In this document: positions 21,866-31,749 of the stretch, piece after piece
How the letters are laid out: every line of letters starts with the position of its first letter
Numbering within the stretch: the first letter of the stretch is position 1
Assembly: GCF_004307995.1 (NCBI RefSeq)
Contig: NZ_SIRE01000004.1
Location: forward strand, 339,309 to 403,308
DNA length: 64,000 nucleotides
Direction: 5' to 3'
Source of the DNA: Paenibacillus thalictri
GTDB lineage: Bacteria > Bacillota > Bacilli > Paenibacillales > NBRC-103111
Position numbers and translations under genes: made by a program
Notes under the pieces: model-generated
Database searches by the model: none
Told to the model about the DNA's origin: nothing
What the model saw: only the letters and a program-made list of their open reading frames with translations

Positions 21866-24226
21866 CTATTGCTGGTCAGCCGGGCCTTGTTCTTGTTTAT
21901 CGCGCGCATTCCGGTAATGAATGGGCGATACGCCTTCATATTTTTTGAACAGCCGCAAAAAGGTCGTACGGTTGTTGATGCCGATCTGGTCTGCGATATC
22001 GCTGATCTTCAGATCGGTGCCAAGCAGCAGCTCCTTCGCCTTGGCAATTCGGATCATACTGATATAGTCGGTGATGCTGGTGCCCGTCGTTTCCTTGAAC
22101 ATCCGCGAGATGTATTTGGCCGACAGCCCAATTTCGCCTGCAATACTTTCCAAATAAATATCTTCATGATAATGGGTTTCGATAAACTGGGTGATTAGCG
22201 AAACGACCGTGCCGGAACGCTTCTCCTCCTTGGTGGCGGTCTCGGAAATGATCGTTTCGTAGAACCTGAGCAGCATCTCCACCCGTTCGTTAAATTCACT
22301 AGGAGGAATGTTTTTATCCGCCAGCAAGGCATATTCATCATCATCCATCACATTTTGCACGCTTAGCTGCTTTTCCTGCAGGAAGCGGACCCCGGTATTC
22401 ACGAATTCGGCCAGCAGCGCGCCCAGATGGGTAAAAGAAACCCCGTTGTTTTTGTTCGTTTGGATAATCCGCTCCACTTCCGTGCGCAGAGCGTCCGTGC
22501 TGCCGACTTTTAACCCGTTGACCACTTTATTCTCATCCATAAACGAATAATAAAATGTTTGTTGAATATCCAGCTCGGCCGCATCCATTACCGGAAGCAC
22601 ATGTCTGTCTCCCCGCATATCCAGCGCGGTAAGCGCGTCACTGTACGATTTGGAGATATCGCCTACCTTGGAGTATGTTTTGCCGATGCCAATGGCCAAT
22701 TCGCAAAACACCATATCGTAATCAAACGTATTACGGATGCTGTCGATGCCCCGGTCCAGATTATCGCGGTCATTGTCCTTTTCCAAGCTCACGACGCAGA
22801 CGTAGAAGTCGGTCTCATATTCCATCAGATAGCAGTTTACATGCTGCTTCATAATGCCCCACAGCACATTTTTCATCTTCTCTTGGATCAAAAGACGGTC
22901 CGGCTCGGCGATTTCACGATAGAACTTGTCGTTAAACCGGAACAAGAAGCAGCAGCACATATAATACTCCGCTTGAAACTCGATCTCCGACAATATTTCC
23001 GACACCCGGTGCTGCTGCGTCCATGGAGTGCCTCTGAACAAGCTCGTAAAAAACTGGTCCGCCAACGCGCTGGAATATTGGTTCAGCTTGCGCAAGGAAA
23101 CCTCGTGCTGCTCAATCAGCCGGTTCACGCGGCTTCCGATCATATTCCATTCATCGCCTTTGCGGTGCTCGTCGTGAACGGGACCTCCCTGATCTCCGGA
23201 AAGCAAGATATCGCGAATATTTTTGATTGGGTTGTACAAATTGATGCTGAACATAAAAGAAAACGCGATACCGATTACAAACAAGGCGATGCAAATCCAT
23301 ACCGTCAAGCTGATGATGCCTTGAGGGTCGTTGCTTACAACATCAAGCGGCGTAATCGAATAATAGTCCCAGCCAAACGCTTCGGACGTTTGCCGCGCCA
23401 CAAGCGCATGTTCATTAGGGTTGAGCGAGATATCCAGCGCTTGGCCTCGCCCCAGACCGCTTATTTTCTCTATAAATTGAGAGCCGACTCCGTTTGTATC
23501 AAGCACGGTATTACGGTTGGAATCCAGAATCATATAAGAGGTGGAAGGAAACAAGGAATTGCTTTTTAAAGAGGACGAAATCGCAGATACGGATAAGCAG
23601 GTCACCATCGCCGCCAATTGTCCGTTGACATATTGAGTCGTAACGCTAGGAATGACATCCCTTGCCGCGGATCTGTCGTAGCTGTATATTTTGCTTGGCG
23701 GCAGCAAGTCAAAAAAACTGCTTCGCCCATTCAGCTTCTGTTCCCAGTAAACCTTGTTGTAACTGTCCAATTTGTAAAACGTGCCGAAAAAATAATCGAA
23801 ATCAACCATTTCTTGACTGGTGTATACCCGATCCGTGTCGGCGTACACAAAAATATTGTCGATGAAAGGGCTCAGCGTGTTTTTGTTTTCCCAAATCTCT
23901 TTTACAATCAAGGTCAAGTTGATCCTGTCTTCATCGGTCAGCGTGTTGTAAGGCTTCAGATTTTGCTGAATCGTGTGGCTGAATATAAGGTTGTTGTTGG
24001 TCGCCTGCACCATGCCCAAATAAATATCGACGGTATGCATCGAAGAAGCCAGATTCTCCGACAATTTGCGCGAGATATCTTCCTGCACCTGCTGCCGTTC
24101 ATTGATATATACGATAAGCCCGATTACCGCAATGGGAATCAGGAGAGAAAAAAAGTACAGCAGCATTTTTACAAACAGCTTGTTTCCCGTGAATAACTTA
24201 AAGGATGGTCTGCCTTTCATCTTCAT
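21866..24226 (-). CDS. AraC-family transcriptional regulator with extracellular sensor domain
   Basis: 786 residues from ATG 24226 (GGGAGGA 6 bp upstream; the frame is open to 24319). Two membrane helices (about 18-40 and 300-322) flank a Cache-like extracellular domain. A cytoplasmic region follows, with a degenerate GGDEF-like middle part, and it ends with a two-helix-turn-helix AraC domain (IYLESIAGEIGLSAKYISRMFKETTG and KISDIADQIGINNRTTFLRLFKKYEG). This layout is typical of Paenibacillus regulators placed beside sugar ABC systems. The likely target is the solute-binding protein gene just downstream. Confidence 0.88.
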   Translation of the reverse strand: MKMKGRPSFKLFTGNKLFVKMLLYFFSLLIPIAVIGLIVYINERQQVQEDISRKLSENLASSMHTVDIYLGMVQATNNNLIFSHTIQQNLKPYNTLTDEDRINLTLIVKEIWENKNTLSPFIDNIFVYADTDRVYTSQEMVDFDYFFGTFYKLDSYNKVYWEQKLNGRSSFFDLLPPSKIYSYDRSAARDVIPSVTTQYVNGQLAAMVTCLSVSAISSSLKSNSLFPSTSYMILDSNRNTVLDTNGVGSQFIEKISGLGRGQALDISLNPNEHALVARQTSEAFGWDYYSITPLDVVSNDPQGIISLTVWICIALFVIGIAFSFMFSINLYNPIKNIRDILLSGDQGGPVHDEHRKGDEWNMIGSRVNRLIEQHEVSLRKLNQYSSALADQFFTSLFRGTPWTQQHRVSEILSEIEFQAEYYMCCCFLFRFNDKFYREIAEPDRLLIQEKMKNVLWGIMKQHVNCYLMEYETDFYVCVVSLEKDNDRDNLDRGIDSIRNTFDYDMVFCELAIGIGKTYSKVGDISKSYSDALTALDMRGDRHVLPVMDAAELDIQQTFYYSFMDENKVVNGLKVGSTDALRTEVERIIQTNKNNGVSFTHLGALLAEFVNTGVRFLQEKQLSVQNVMDDDEYALLADKNIPPSEFNERVEMLLRFYETIISETATKEEKRSGTVVSLITQFIETHYHEDIYLESIAGEIGLSAKYISRMFKETTGTSITDYISMIRIAKAKELLLGTDLKISDIADQIGINNRTTFLRLFKKYEGVSPIHYRNARDKQEQGPADQQ

Positions 24227-24428
24227 GCTGTCCTCCCGAAATCGATAACGCTTATTCACACTCGTAGCACCATTATAATGTAACCGTTGCCAACCGTAAA
24301 GAAATGAGACTATCAGCAAATATAGCGCGGATTATATCAAAAGGGAATGATTTATAGTATACTGTGGACGCCAACCAGATGCCGCATGGTGATGTTTATG
24401 ACTATTTCATAATGGAGTGAGTCACATC

Positions 24429-25166
24429 ATGTCATTTATTGTGTATTTCGTTCGACACTGTCAGCCTGACGACGAGAACCATCGCCACTACCCCATCCCC
24501 AATCCTCCGCTCACCGAGACCGGAATGCTGCAAACCTCCCATGTCGGCAGGCAAATTGCGGCTTGGGGCATTGACGAATTGTATTCAAGTCCGATGATCC
24601 GGGCTGTGCAAACCGCGGCGGCCATTCACGCCGAAACTGCGGCGCCGTGGCATGTATGGCCGTCCGTCAGCGAAACCGACCGCCGCGCTTGGACCAAGCT
24701 GAGAAGCGGGGAGCCCGGCAAAACCTTGCAGGCCGACGCCGAATACGCGGCGGTCTCCTCGCATGAGGGCTTGACGCTGCATTATCCGCATATCCGGTGG
24801 AATCCGGCCGAGATCGGACGGCCCGATTGGCGTATTCCGCTGCTGAATGAGACACGCGAGATGACCTATGAGCGGGCAGCCTCGTTTCTCTCTTATCTGG
24901 AGCAAACTTACGGCGGTTCACAGAAAACGGTGGCCGTTGTTTGCCACAATGCCTTTTTGTCTGTGCTGCTCACCGTGATTAGCGGGGGAACGCCAGCCGA
25001 TCATAACCGCTTCCTTCATGCCCACGGAGCCATTGCCCGCGTGGACTGGTATCGTGAAAACAGCGGCGATAAGACATGGGCCACTTCGGTGCAGTTCACC
25101 GGTTATACCTCGCATTTCCCGACGGAGCTGGTTACAGGTCTTCAAGGCTTGCAAGCCTTGAAGTAA
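24429..25166 (+). CDS. Histidine phosphatase superfamily protein
   Basis: 245 residues from ATG 24429 (GGAG 11 bp upstream; an in-frame GTG at 24417 overlaps that site). The phospho-acceptor motif is FVRHCQPDD (His at about residue 10; RHC in place of the usual RHG). YSSPMIRAVQTAA and the second catalytic histidine in VAVVCHNAFLSV complete the phosphoglycerate-mutase-like fold. It would dephosphorylate a small molecule or protein; the substrate is unknown. It stands alone, followed by an intrinsic terminator at 25221-25269. Confidence 0.87.
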   Translation: MSFIVYFVRHCQPDDENHRHYPIPNPPLTETGMLQTSHVGRQIAAWGIDELYSSPMIRAVQTAAAIHAETAAPWHVWPSVSETDRRAWTKLRSGEPGKTLQADAEYAAVSSHEGLTLHYPHIRWNPAEIGRPDWRIPLLNETREMTYERAASFLSYLEQTYGGSQKTVAVVCHNAFLSVLLTVISGGTPADHNRFLHAHGAIARVDWYRENSGDKTWATSVQFTGYTSHFPTELVTGLQGLQALK

Positions 25167-25220
25167 TACGCTTGCTGCGGTAAACCAGACACGAAGCCCT
25201 GCGCACAAATGATAATGAAT

Positions 25221-25269
25221 AAAAACGCGACCGGCTGATCCTATCTTGATCAAGCTGTCGCGTTTTTTT
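25221..25269 (+). terminator. Intrinsic terminator
   Basis: AAAACGCGAC ... GTCGCGTTTTTTT with an inner GCTGATC/GATCAAGC pairing. It ends the histidine phosphatase transcript and, having A-runs on the other side, may serve the convergent SEC-C gene as well. Confidence 0.85.
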
Positions 25270-25330
25270 CGGGTAGCTCACTCATTTCAGCCCAAGCGCC
25301 GGCATACCTGCGCTCTCAGCCTTATATCCA

Positions 25331-26539
25331 TCAGTTGCCGCAGCACTTCTTGAATTTCTTTCCGGTGCCGCATGGACAAGGGTCGTTACGCCCCACTTTG
25401 CGCCGCGTGGCAAAATCAATAACTTCGCCGGCTGTCCCGGAGGCGGTTATTGCGGAATCGGCACGGCGTGACATCTCGCTAGGCGCGTGGCCCTTAAGAA
25501 ACCATTGCTTGGTGTTGTTATGCAGCATCACGATACGATCCATGAAGCTTGTCATTACATTCAATTCGTTAATTTCCAGCTGTGTCTGTAAAAATTGCAG
25601 GATCTGCCCCGGACTTTCACCGATTTGGATGGCATAGACACATTCCCCGACAAGCTGTTCGGCTTCTTTCAAAGGAATCTCATAATTCTTTCTTATAAAT
25701 TCGACAAAAGCGGTAAAACTTGGATTGCGGTCGACGAAATCCGGCTCGCCGGCCTTGATCAGTTCAGCCGTAGTAAACGGGAAAAACGGCAGATCTTTTC
25801 TTGAGCGATGCTCATCCTTCACCTTCTCCGGATCCCATACTCTGCCCGACGAATATCCTTCCGCTCCCAGCCTTGCCTGCTGATGGAACTTCTCGGCCCC
25901 TTCCAGAAGATAAATGATCTCGCCAGTCAATTGCTCATCTGTTCCCAAATGCAGGTGTATCTGCCGGCACAGTTCTTTGAGACTCAAAGTGCCGTAATAA
26001 AACAGCAAGCCGTGGACAAGCTTGATCCGCTCCGTGTTGCTCCGGATTTGCTGCCGATACTCGGCGTTGTCAATGGCTTTAAAGCACTCAAGCACCTCCG
26101 GAGGGATACATAAGACCTTCTTCCCGTTCACCATCCCGGGGAACAAAATACCGCGGCTTTGAAAATACTCAAGCTGCCGGGATTCCAGCGGCACGTATGC
26201 GCATCCGCCCTTGTCCGCTATTTTTTTAACGATATCGTATCTCGCTTTATCGAATAAATCGAAAACGGCTGGAAGCTTCTCCGCCAGCTGCAAGGTCAAT
26301 ACGTCGATCAAATCCTGCTTTTTCAGCGCGCTTGCCCCGGAAACTCCCCAGTTGGTCCGAATATCGGACAGGTCGTTTTTCGACAACCTGGCAAGAATAT
26401 TAGCGAAGTCAGTCGGCAGCTCCAATTCGCTCCAACGTTTCTGCTCGCTGCGTTCTTCCATTTTACGCGTCATTTCTTTTGCTTTTTCCAGCGCGTTTAA
26501 TAATACCTTTTGATCTTTGCTGCTTAATTTGGTATCCAT
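25331..26539 (-). CDS. SEC-C zinc-motif protein
   Basis: 402 residues. The C-terminus [18 protein letters not shown] is a SEC-C zinc-binding motif (CxCx8CC). The rest is helical, with a possible SAP-like N-terminal segment ([37 protein letters not shown], about 47-83). Its specific function is unknown; SEC-C motifs occur in SecA and many otherwise unrelated proteins and often bind nucleic acid or ribosomes. It starts 4 bp after the stop of the 111-residue gene upstream, so both are co-transcribed. Confidence 0.8.
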   Translation of the reverse strand: MDTKLSSKDQKVLLNALEKAKEMTRKMEERSEQKRWSELELPTDFANILARLSKNDLSDIRTNWGVSGASALKKQDLIDVLTLQLAEKLPAVFDLFDKARYDIVKKIADKGGCAYVPLESRQLEYFQSRGILFPGMVNGKKVLCIPPEVLECFKAIDNAEYRQQIRSNTERIKLVHGLLFYYGTLSLKELCRQIHLHLGTDEQLTGEIIYLLEGAEKFHQQARLGAEGYSSGRVWDPEKVKDEHRSRKDLPFFPFTTAELIKAGEPDFVDRNPSFTAFVEFIRKNYEIPLKEAEQLVGECVYAIQIGESPGQILQFLQTQLEINELNVMTSFMDRIVMLHNNTKQWFLKGHAPSEMSRRADSAITASGTAGEVIDFATRRKVGRNDPCPCGTGKKFKKCCGN

Positions 26540-26542
26540 TCT

Positions 26543-26878
26543 CTATTCCTCACTAACATCTTTAATTCCCGGAAACTGCTTTTCCATGCAATCAATCAGG
26601 CTGCCGTAAGCATCCCTTACATCCTTTATCGTGATCAGCTCCGGCGTACGCTCGATCTCCTCGCTGGTATGAGCTTTCAGCACCCCGTCAAGCCCTTCAT
26701 AATTGAACTTCAGTTCCTTATAGGTTTGGGCCAGCTTTTCCAGTACAACGCCGATCAACGGCTGGTATTGCTCCACGAATGCCACCTGCTTCCAGCTTGC
26801 TTGTCCCGCGTAAATTCCGGTTGGTCTACCCCATTTTACTACAAGCCGTTTGCGAATTATACTATATAGACCAATCAA
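26543..26878 (-). CDS. Hypothetical protein, 111 residues
   Basis: I do not recognise this protein. It is helical and soluble (LIGVVLEKLAQTYKELKFNYEGLDGVLKAH, KDVRDAYGSLIDCMEKQF). The only early start is TTG 26878, which has no ribosome site and lies over a TATAAT-like sequence, so the true start may be different. Its stop is 4 bp from the SEC-C gene start, implying a joint function. Confidence 0.6.
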   Translation of the reverse strand: MIGLYSIIRKRLVVKWGRPTGIYAGQASWKQVAFVEQYQPLIGVVLEKLAQTYKELKFNYEGLDGVLKAHTSEEIERTPELITIKDVRDAYGSLIDCMEKQFPGIKDVSEE

Positions 26879-26913
26879 ATGCTGCCATTTGATATAAAAG
26901 GAGCGTCCATGTG

Positions 26914-27480
26914 ATGAAGCAAATGTTTAAAAAAGCGTTACTTCCGGCTGCCATGCTCAGCCTGATGTTTGTTGTTCCGGCCGCAGCGCTGGACCCGGCC
27001 GGGGACACTGCGCAGACAGCGCCGGCGGCGCCCGCCGTATCCGCCCTGCCCGCCGCGCCGAGCGAGATGTCGTTTCAGATTCCGATGCACGATTATTGCA
27101 GCTCGGATAATCCGTTTGATTTTGGTTTCCAGCTGTCCAACGCGGCGGAGACGCCGGCCAATGTTACCGTTTATTTTTACGATAAAGACGGGGCTACCCT
27201 CAAGGACGCGGGCATTGCTTACAGCGGCATGGAATCCACCTTTGTTCCTGCGCAGCCTATCACTATGAAAGGGCATGCCACCGAGCTGTACCATATCAAC
27301 TTCGGCAATAACAAAAAATGCGACGCGCGCATTTATTCAGGCAAAATCGTCGTCAACTCCGGTCAGGCTTCGCTGCTCGCCAAGGGTTGGGTCAGCCGGA
27401 GAATCGGCATAGAAACCAAACAGTTCGAGAATATTACCATTAACGACAATAAGTCGTTTGAATTGATTAAACAGCCCTAA
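26914..27480 (+). CDS. Secreted protein of unknown function
   Basis: 188 residues (GTG at 26911 is equally possible; AAGGAG lies 10 bp before the ATG). It has a signal peptide (KKALLPAAMLSLMFVVPAAA), an Ala/Pro linker, then a beta-rich domain of about 130 residues (FGFQLSNAAETPANVTVYFYDKDG, ELYHINFGNNKKCDARIYSGKIVV) resembling an extracellular immunoglobulin-like fold with two cysteines that may pair. No family is recognised. It is monocistronic, with a shared terminator directly after it. Confidence 0.75.
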   Translation: MKQMFKKALLPAAMLSLMFVVPAAALDPAGDTAQTAPAAPAVSALPAAPSEMSFQIPMHDYCSSDNPFDFGFQLSNAAETPANVTVYFYDKDGATLKDAGIAYSGMESTFVPAQPITMKGHATELYHINFGNNKKCDARIYSGKIVVNSGQASLLAKGWVSRRIGIETKQFENITINDNKSFELIKQP

Positions 27481-27497
27481 TCCTATTTATGTTAAAT

Positions 27498-27540
27498 AAA
27501 ACCGTCCGCTGTGCAGTAGTTGCATGTGCGGGCGGTTATT
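27498..27540. terminator. Bidirectional intrinsic terminator
   Basis: AAAACCGTCCGC ... GCGGGCGGTTATTT between two convergent genes. The left stem side begins with an A-run and the right side ends in a T-rich tract, so it can serve both strands. Its right end overlaps the last codon of the gene at 27536. Confidence 0.8.
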
Positions 27541-28159
27541 TGTTCATTTCCCTCAACTCATCAAGCAGCATAAGCCAAATCGCAGCATCACGAGTTTCTT
27601 GAATCGACTGTTCCTCATTATTGCCAAGCGTCATTTCGTAAGTACCGCCGTATTTTTTCATCATCCGGGAAATCTCATCAACAAGCGCATCTCGTTGTTC
27701 CTGCAAATCCAGTTCTACCGTTTCATGCTCCTGATTCTGAGTTTCATAGGTTGCAACCACTTCACGGACCGACATGACTTGTCCGGTTCTTAATGCAAAC
27801 TGAATCGTTTCCGGAATTCGGTTATGCCGATTGTTCCCTTCTCTTTTAAATCCGAGAAAACGCCCTTCATCTATCCATTTATTGACGGCTTGCACAGAAA
27901 CCCCGAAAGTTCGCGCCAACTCGCCGGTTGTATATACTTTGACAGGCTGGGCGTGGGTTACAACTTCTGCCATCATTTTAATCATTTCAGGCAGTTCCTT
28001 TTGAAAACCTATATTTTTGCGGGGGCTGGTCACAACAATGTAGTCATGAAGCATATTGCTGAATGCGCGATAAAATTCCGGATCGACTTGCTTAATCGTG
28101 TGTTTCAGTATTTGCTCGCTTTTTTCAACGACCAACTGCCGTTCCTTCTGTGTAGACAT
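27536..28159 (-). CDS. Helix-turn-helix (excisionase/MerR-like) regulator
   Basis: 207 residues from ATG 28159 (AGGAGG 8 bp upstream; ATG 28165 and GTG 28168 lie inside that site). The HTH is in the middle: VYTTGELARTFGVSVQAVNKWIDEGRF, followed by LGFKREGNNRHNRIP (wing). N- and C-terminal parts are helical and charged. The N-terminal third is not assigned. A 16-bp palindrome at 28204-28219, 45 bp upstream, is a likely autoregulatory operator. A related half is found upstream of thrC. Confidence 0.78.
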   Translation of the reverse strand: MSTQKERQLVVEKSEQILKHTIKQVDPEFYRAFSNMLHDYIVVTSPRKNIGFQKELPEMIKMMAEVVTHAQPVKVYTTGELARTFGVSVQAVNKWIDEGRFLGFKREGNNRHNRIPETIQFALRTGQVMSVREVVATYETQNQEHETVELDLQEQRDALVDEISRMMKKYGGTYEMTLGNNEEQSIQETRDAAIWLMLLDELREMNK

Positions 28160-28203
28160 AAACATCACCTCCTACCTCCATCCTATCTGACTTCAACCAA
28201 AAA

Positions 28204-28219
28204 TTTAACTAAAGTTAAA
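28204..28219. promoter_or_regulatory. Palindromic operator candidate
   Basis: TTTAACT-AA-AGTTAAA, located 45 bp upstream of the HTH regulator start. Its inner decamer AACTAAAGTT recurs in inverted form upstream of thrC (30107-30116). Confidence 0.45.
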
Positions 28220-28356
28220 CTAAAACTTCAACTCATTCTATGCGTGAGTATCTCCAACAAACACCCCGGTATTCATTTTGATACCAAAAAAGCGGCCTGG
28301 CTGGTCGAGTCCCTCCAGAGAAAGCGTCTAAAGAGTGACAATTCCATACCCTAATA

Positions 28357-28394
28357 GAGGCAGCCGCCCTTAAAAAGTAAGAGGCGGCTGCCTT
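28357..28394. terminator. Terminator-like hairpin downstream of katA
   Basis: AGGCAGCCGCC ... GGCGGCTGCCT is a near-perfect 10-11 bp stem with a loop of about 14 nt. There is no good T-tract on either strand, so it may act as a stability element or a weak terminator. Confidence 0.5.
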
Positions 28395-28436
28395 CGGCAA
28401 GTTTATTTGATCAGCAAGTTTACTCTATCAACATGC

Positions 28437-29891
28437 CTACTTATCCCCCGGAACCGGTAAACCAAGTCCCTCCGCAATCCGTGTCCCGTATTCAGGATCC
28501 GCTTTGTAAAAGTGCCCTATCTGCCGGAGTTTGATGTCGTCCCGCTCGACGGGCCGCATGGCCCCTACGATCGTTTGCACCAGCCGTGTGCGCTCGTCTT
28601 CGCTTAACAAACGGTACAGGTCGCCGGCCTGCGTAAAGTGATCGTGGTGATCGTAAGCGACGCTATCGGCGTTGCCGGAAACCTCAAACGCCGCCGGTTT
28701 ATCGGACGGCGATTCTTTTGGCCCGCCGAAGCTGTTTGGCTCATAATAGACGGAACCGCCGCCATTGTCGTCAAAACGCATTTGTCCGTCCCGCTGGTAA
28801 TTGCTCACTTCATTTTGCGCACGGTTGATCGGCAGCGCCTGATGATTTGCTCCTACGCGATACCGGTGTGCGTCATGGTAAGCAAACAGCCGGCCCTGGA
28901 GCATTTTGTCCGGCGAAACGTCGATGCCCGGCACCAGCGTTCCCGGCGAGAAGGTGGCCTGCTCCACCTCGGCAAAATAATTTTCCGGATTGCGGTCCAG
29001 CACCATCCGCCCCACTTCAATCAGCGGATAATCTTTCTGCGACCACACTTTGGTTACGTCAAACGGATCAAACCGGTACGTATTCGCATCCTCCAGCGGC
29101 ATAATCTGCACGTACAGCCGCCAAGACGGATAATCGCCCTGCGCGATCGCGTTAAACAAGTCTTCCGTATGATAATCGGCATTTTCTCCGGCAAGTTGCG
29201 CGGCGACATCGGCACTAAGGTTTTGGATGCCCTGCTCGGTTTTAAAATGATATTTGATCCATACGCCCTTACCTTCCGCATTAACCCATTTGAAGGTGTG
29301 GCTCCCGTACCCGTTCATGTGCCGGTACGTCGCCGGAATGCCGCGGTCGGACATGAGAATCGTCACCTGATGCAGCGATTCGGGCGATAACGACCAGAAG
29401 TCCCATACGGCGTTCGGATTTTTCAGATGTGTTTGCGGATGGCGCTTCTGTGTATGGATGAAGTCGGGAAACTTGATCGCATCCCGGATAAAAAATACCG
29501 GCGTGTTGTTTCCGACCAAATCGTAGTTTCCGTCCTCCGTGTAAAATTTCACGGCAAATCCGCGCGGATCGCGTACCGTATCGGCGGAGCCGCTTTCTCC
29601 GGCAACGGTTGAGAATCTGATGAATAACGGAGTTCGTTTACCTACTTCGGATAAAAATTTTGCTTTAGTGTACTGCGTAACATCGGCGGTCACTTCCAAA
29701 TAACCGTGCGCTCCCGCGCCTTTGGCATGAACGACCCGTTCGGGCACACGCTCCCTGTTGAAATGGGCCAGTTTCTCCAACAGATGCACGTCTTGAATTA
29801 ATGTGGGGCCGCGGGAGCCCGCCGTGACGGAGTTTTGGTTATCCCCTACCGGGGCTCCCCAACTGGTAGTCAGCTTGTTTTCCGTACCCAT
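28437..29891 (-). CDS. katA: Monofunctional haem catalase
   Basis: 484 residues, the length of small-subunit clade 3 catalases. It disproportionates hydrogen peroxide in the cytoplasm. The active-site His55 lies in [13 protein letters not shown], Asn128 in [12 protein letters not shown], and the haem-ligating Tyr at about 338 in [12 protein letters not shown]. The sequence is full length and undisturbed. A PerR-like box lies 62 bp upstream of the ATG. The divergent neighbour is thrC. Confidence 0.96.
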   Translation of the reverse strand: MGTENKLTTSWGAPVGDNQNSVTAGSRGPTLIQDVHLLEKLAHFNRERVPERVVHAKGAGAHGYLEVTADVTQYTKAKFLSEVGKRTPLFIRFSTVAGESGSADTVRDPRGFAVKFYTEDGNYDLVGNNTPVFFIRDAIKFPDFIHTQKRHPQTHLKNPNAVWDFWSLSPESLHQVTILMSDRGIPATYRHMNGYGSHTFKWVNAEGKGVWIKYHFKTEQGIQNLSADVAAQLAGENADYHTEDLFNAIAQGDYPSWRLYVQIMPLEDANTYRFDPFDVTKVWSQKDYPLIEVGRMVLDRNPENYFAEVEQATFSPGTLVPGIDVSPDKMLQGRLFAYHDAHRYRVGANHQALPINRAQNEVSNYQRDGQMRFDDNGGGSVYYEPNSFGGPKESPSDKPAAFEVSGNADSVAYDHHDHFTQAGDLYRLLSEDERTRLVQTIVGAMRPVERDDIKLRQIGHFYKADPEYGTRIAEGLGLPVPGDK

Positions 29892-29952
29892 GAACCGGAT
29901 TCACCTCTTTTGGCAAATTTCTGTTTCCTTCAGACCTGATTCCGTCCGTAAA

Positions 29953-29967
29953 CGATAATAATTTTCA
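29953..29967 (-). promoter_or_regulatory. PerR-box-like site upstream of katA
   Basis: On the minus strand TGAAAATTATTATCG matches the 7-1-7 PerR/Fur-type box (TTATAAT-N-ATTATAA) at 10 of 14 informative positions. Peroxide control of katA by PerR is well known in Bacillales; here it is inferred from the site alone. Confidence 0.5.
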
Positions 29968-30102
29968 AGTGAAGCTTATTCTATTTGTATTCGGACAACG
30001 TGGCGTTCATTCTATCGCCGCGCACAAATTCCCCGGAAAATGGCAATCCCCGCACAAACAAACAGCATCTCGACTACAGGCCCCAAAAAGAGTTACAATA
30101 AT

Positions 30103-30116
30103 ACTAAACTTTAGTT
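30103..30116. promoter_or_regulatory. Palindrome upstream of thrC
   Basis: ACTAAACTTTAGT lies 17 bp before the thrC ATG, just after a TACAAT-like -10. It contains AACTTTAGTT, the reverse complement of the decamer in the operator at 28204-28219. Confidence 0.4.
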
Positions 30117-30132
30117 CATTTAAGGAGAGGTT

Positions 30133-31521
30133 ATGAAATACATCAGCACAAGGGGACAAGTCTCCCCCATAGGATTTATCGACGCGATTTTGATGGGACT
30201 GGCCGATGACGGCGGCTTGCTTGTTCCGCAGCACATTCCGCAAGTATCGGAAGCTACGCTGCAGAAGTGGCAGGAGCTTTCTTATCCGGAGCTTGCTTTG
30301 GAGATTTTCTCCTTATACGTAAACGATGAAATTCCGCGCGCGGATTTGAAAAAGCTGGTTGACGACAGTTACGCCACGTTCCGCGACGAAGCGGTAACGC
30401 CGGTGCGCAAGCTGGATGACAGCCGGTATATATTGGAGTTGTTCCACGGCCCGACCTTTGCTTTTAAAGACGTCGCATTGCAATTCCTGGGCAATCTGTA
30501 TTCCTACGTTTCCGCCAAAACCAACTCGGTCATCCACATTCTCGGCGCAACTTCCGGCGACACCGGCGCTTCTGCGATTGAAGGCGTGCGCGGCAAGGAA
30601 GGCATCCGCATCTGCATCTTGCATCCGCATCAGAAGGTCAGCAAAGTGCAGGAATTGCAAATGACGACCATCAACGATGCCAACGTGCTTAACCTTGCGG
30701 TGGAAGGCACTTTTGACGATTGCCAGCGGATTATTAAAGATTTGTTCGCCGATGTCGATTTCAAAGTGAAATACCATCTGCGTGCGATCAATTCCATCAA
30801 TATTGCCCGTATTCTCGCGCAAACCGTTTATTACTTCTACGCTTATTTCCAGCTGGCGAAGCAAGGACACAGCGGCAAAGTCAGCTTCAGCGTGCCGACA
30901 GGCAACTTCGGCGACATTTTTGCCGGTTATCTCGCGAAAAAAATGGGACTTTCCGTCGACAAGCTCGTTTTGGCTACCAACGAAAACAACATTTTGGCGC
31001 GTTTCGTAAGCGAAGGCGTCTACGAGCCGGGCGCTTTCCGCGGCACGCACAGCCCGTCCATGGATATTCAAGTGGCCAGCAACTTTGAGCGGTACTTGTT
31101 CTACTTGTACGGAGAGGACCCGCAAACCGTGACCCAACTTATGGCGCAGTTTAAGGCGGACTCCCGCATTGTCGTAACCGGCGACGCGCTGAAGCAGGTG
31201 CAGGCCGACTTTGCCGCCTACAGTGTAGGCAACGAGGAATGTTTGGACACCATTAGCGAATACTATCAAAAATACGGCTATCTGCTTGACCCGCATACCG
31301 CATGCGGTGCGGCGGCTTCCGACAAGCTGGCCGCTGAGGGCGAAACGGCGATCGTGCTTTCGACGGCGCATCCGGCGAAGTTCGACGAGGCGATTCGTCT
31401 GCGCAGCATCAGCCAAACGTATCCTGAGCAAATCCAGCAGTTGTTCGACAAACCGCAGTTTGTGACCGTAGTTGGCGGCACCAACGAGGAGATCAAGAAC
31501 AGACTGGTTTCGTTTTTTTGA
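30133..31521 (+). CDS. thrC: Threonine synthase
   Basis: 462 residues. A PLP enzyme that converts O-phosphohomoserine to threonine. The N-terminal MKYISTRGQV and GLADDGGLLVP motifs, the PLP lysine K112 in HGPTFAFKDVALQ, the GATSGDTGASA phosphate loop and SVPTGNFGDIFAGYLAKKMG all match the longer (class II, yeast/E. coli-like) threonine synthases. AAGGAGAGG lies 6 bp upstream. It stands alone, not with hom or thrB. Confidence 0.95.
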   Translation: MKYISTRGQVSPIGFIDAILMGLADDGGLLVPQHIPQVSEATLQKWQELSYPELALEIFSLYVNDEIPRADLKKLVDDSYATFRDEAVTPVRKLDDSRYILELFHGPTFAFKDVALQFLGNLYSYVSAKTNSVIHILGATSGDTGASAIEGVRGKEGIRICILHPHQKVSKVQELQMTTINDANVLNLAVEGTFDDCQRIIKDLFADVDFKVKYHLRAINSINIARILAQTVYYFYAYFQLAKQGHSGKVSFSVPTGNFGDIFAGYLAKKMGLSVDKLVLATNENNILARFVSEGVYEPGAFRGTHSPSMDIQVASNFERYLFYLYGEDPQTVTQLMAQFKADSRIVVTGDALKQVQADFAAYSVGNEECLDTISEYYQKYGYLLDPHTACGAAASDKLAAEGETAIVLSTAHPAKFDEAIRLRSISQTYPEQIQQLFDKPQFVTVVGGTNEEIKNRLVSFF

Positions 31522-31548
31522 TCGAATGTAAGCAAGCAGCAAACGATA

Positions 31549-31590
31549 ACCCCCAGTTTCGTCCGAAGACGGCACTGGGGGCTTATTTTA
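31549..31590 (+). terminator. Intrinsic terminator of thrC
   Basis: CCCCCAGT ... ACTGGGGG followed by CTTATTTTA, 28 bp after the thrC stop. Confidence 0.85.
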
Positions 31591-31639
31591 ATCGAACGCA
31601 TGTGTGAAATTAATATCAATCCGAAATACCTCATACTGC

Positions 31640-31690
31640 AAAAGGACCTTAAACTCCACTTCAACATAGCAGTGGAATTAAGGTCCTTTA
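31640..31690. terminator. Long bidirectional terminator between thrC and the SLH gene
   Basis: AAAGGACCTTAAACTCCACT pairs with AGTGGAATTAAGGTCCTTT around a 10-nt loop. A-run and T-run ends suit both strands; it probably ends the leftward SLH transcript. Confidence 0.8.
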
Positions 31691-31749
31691 CGTGTTAATC
31701 ATGAGGTTCTCGCAAAATATTGGGGACAACCCCGATTTCGCTATCTCGA

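Noticed and set aside
22559..23569. 336-codon plus-strand frame opposite the AraC regulator
   Set aside because: Antisense shadow; the minus-strand AraC/Cache protein is coherent over its whole length.
28357..28394. Strong intrinsic terminator for katA
   Set aside because: The stem is strong but neither side has a proper T-tract, so it is listed only as terminator-like.
30313..31575. 420-codon minus-strand open frame opposite thrC
   Set aside because: thrC on the plus strand is a full-length, clearly recognisable enzyme; the opposite frame has no motif or ribosome site.
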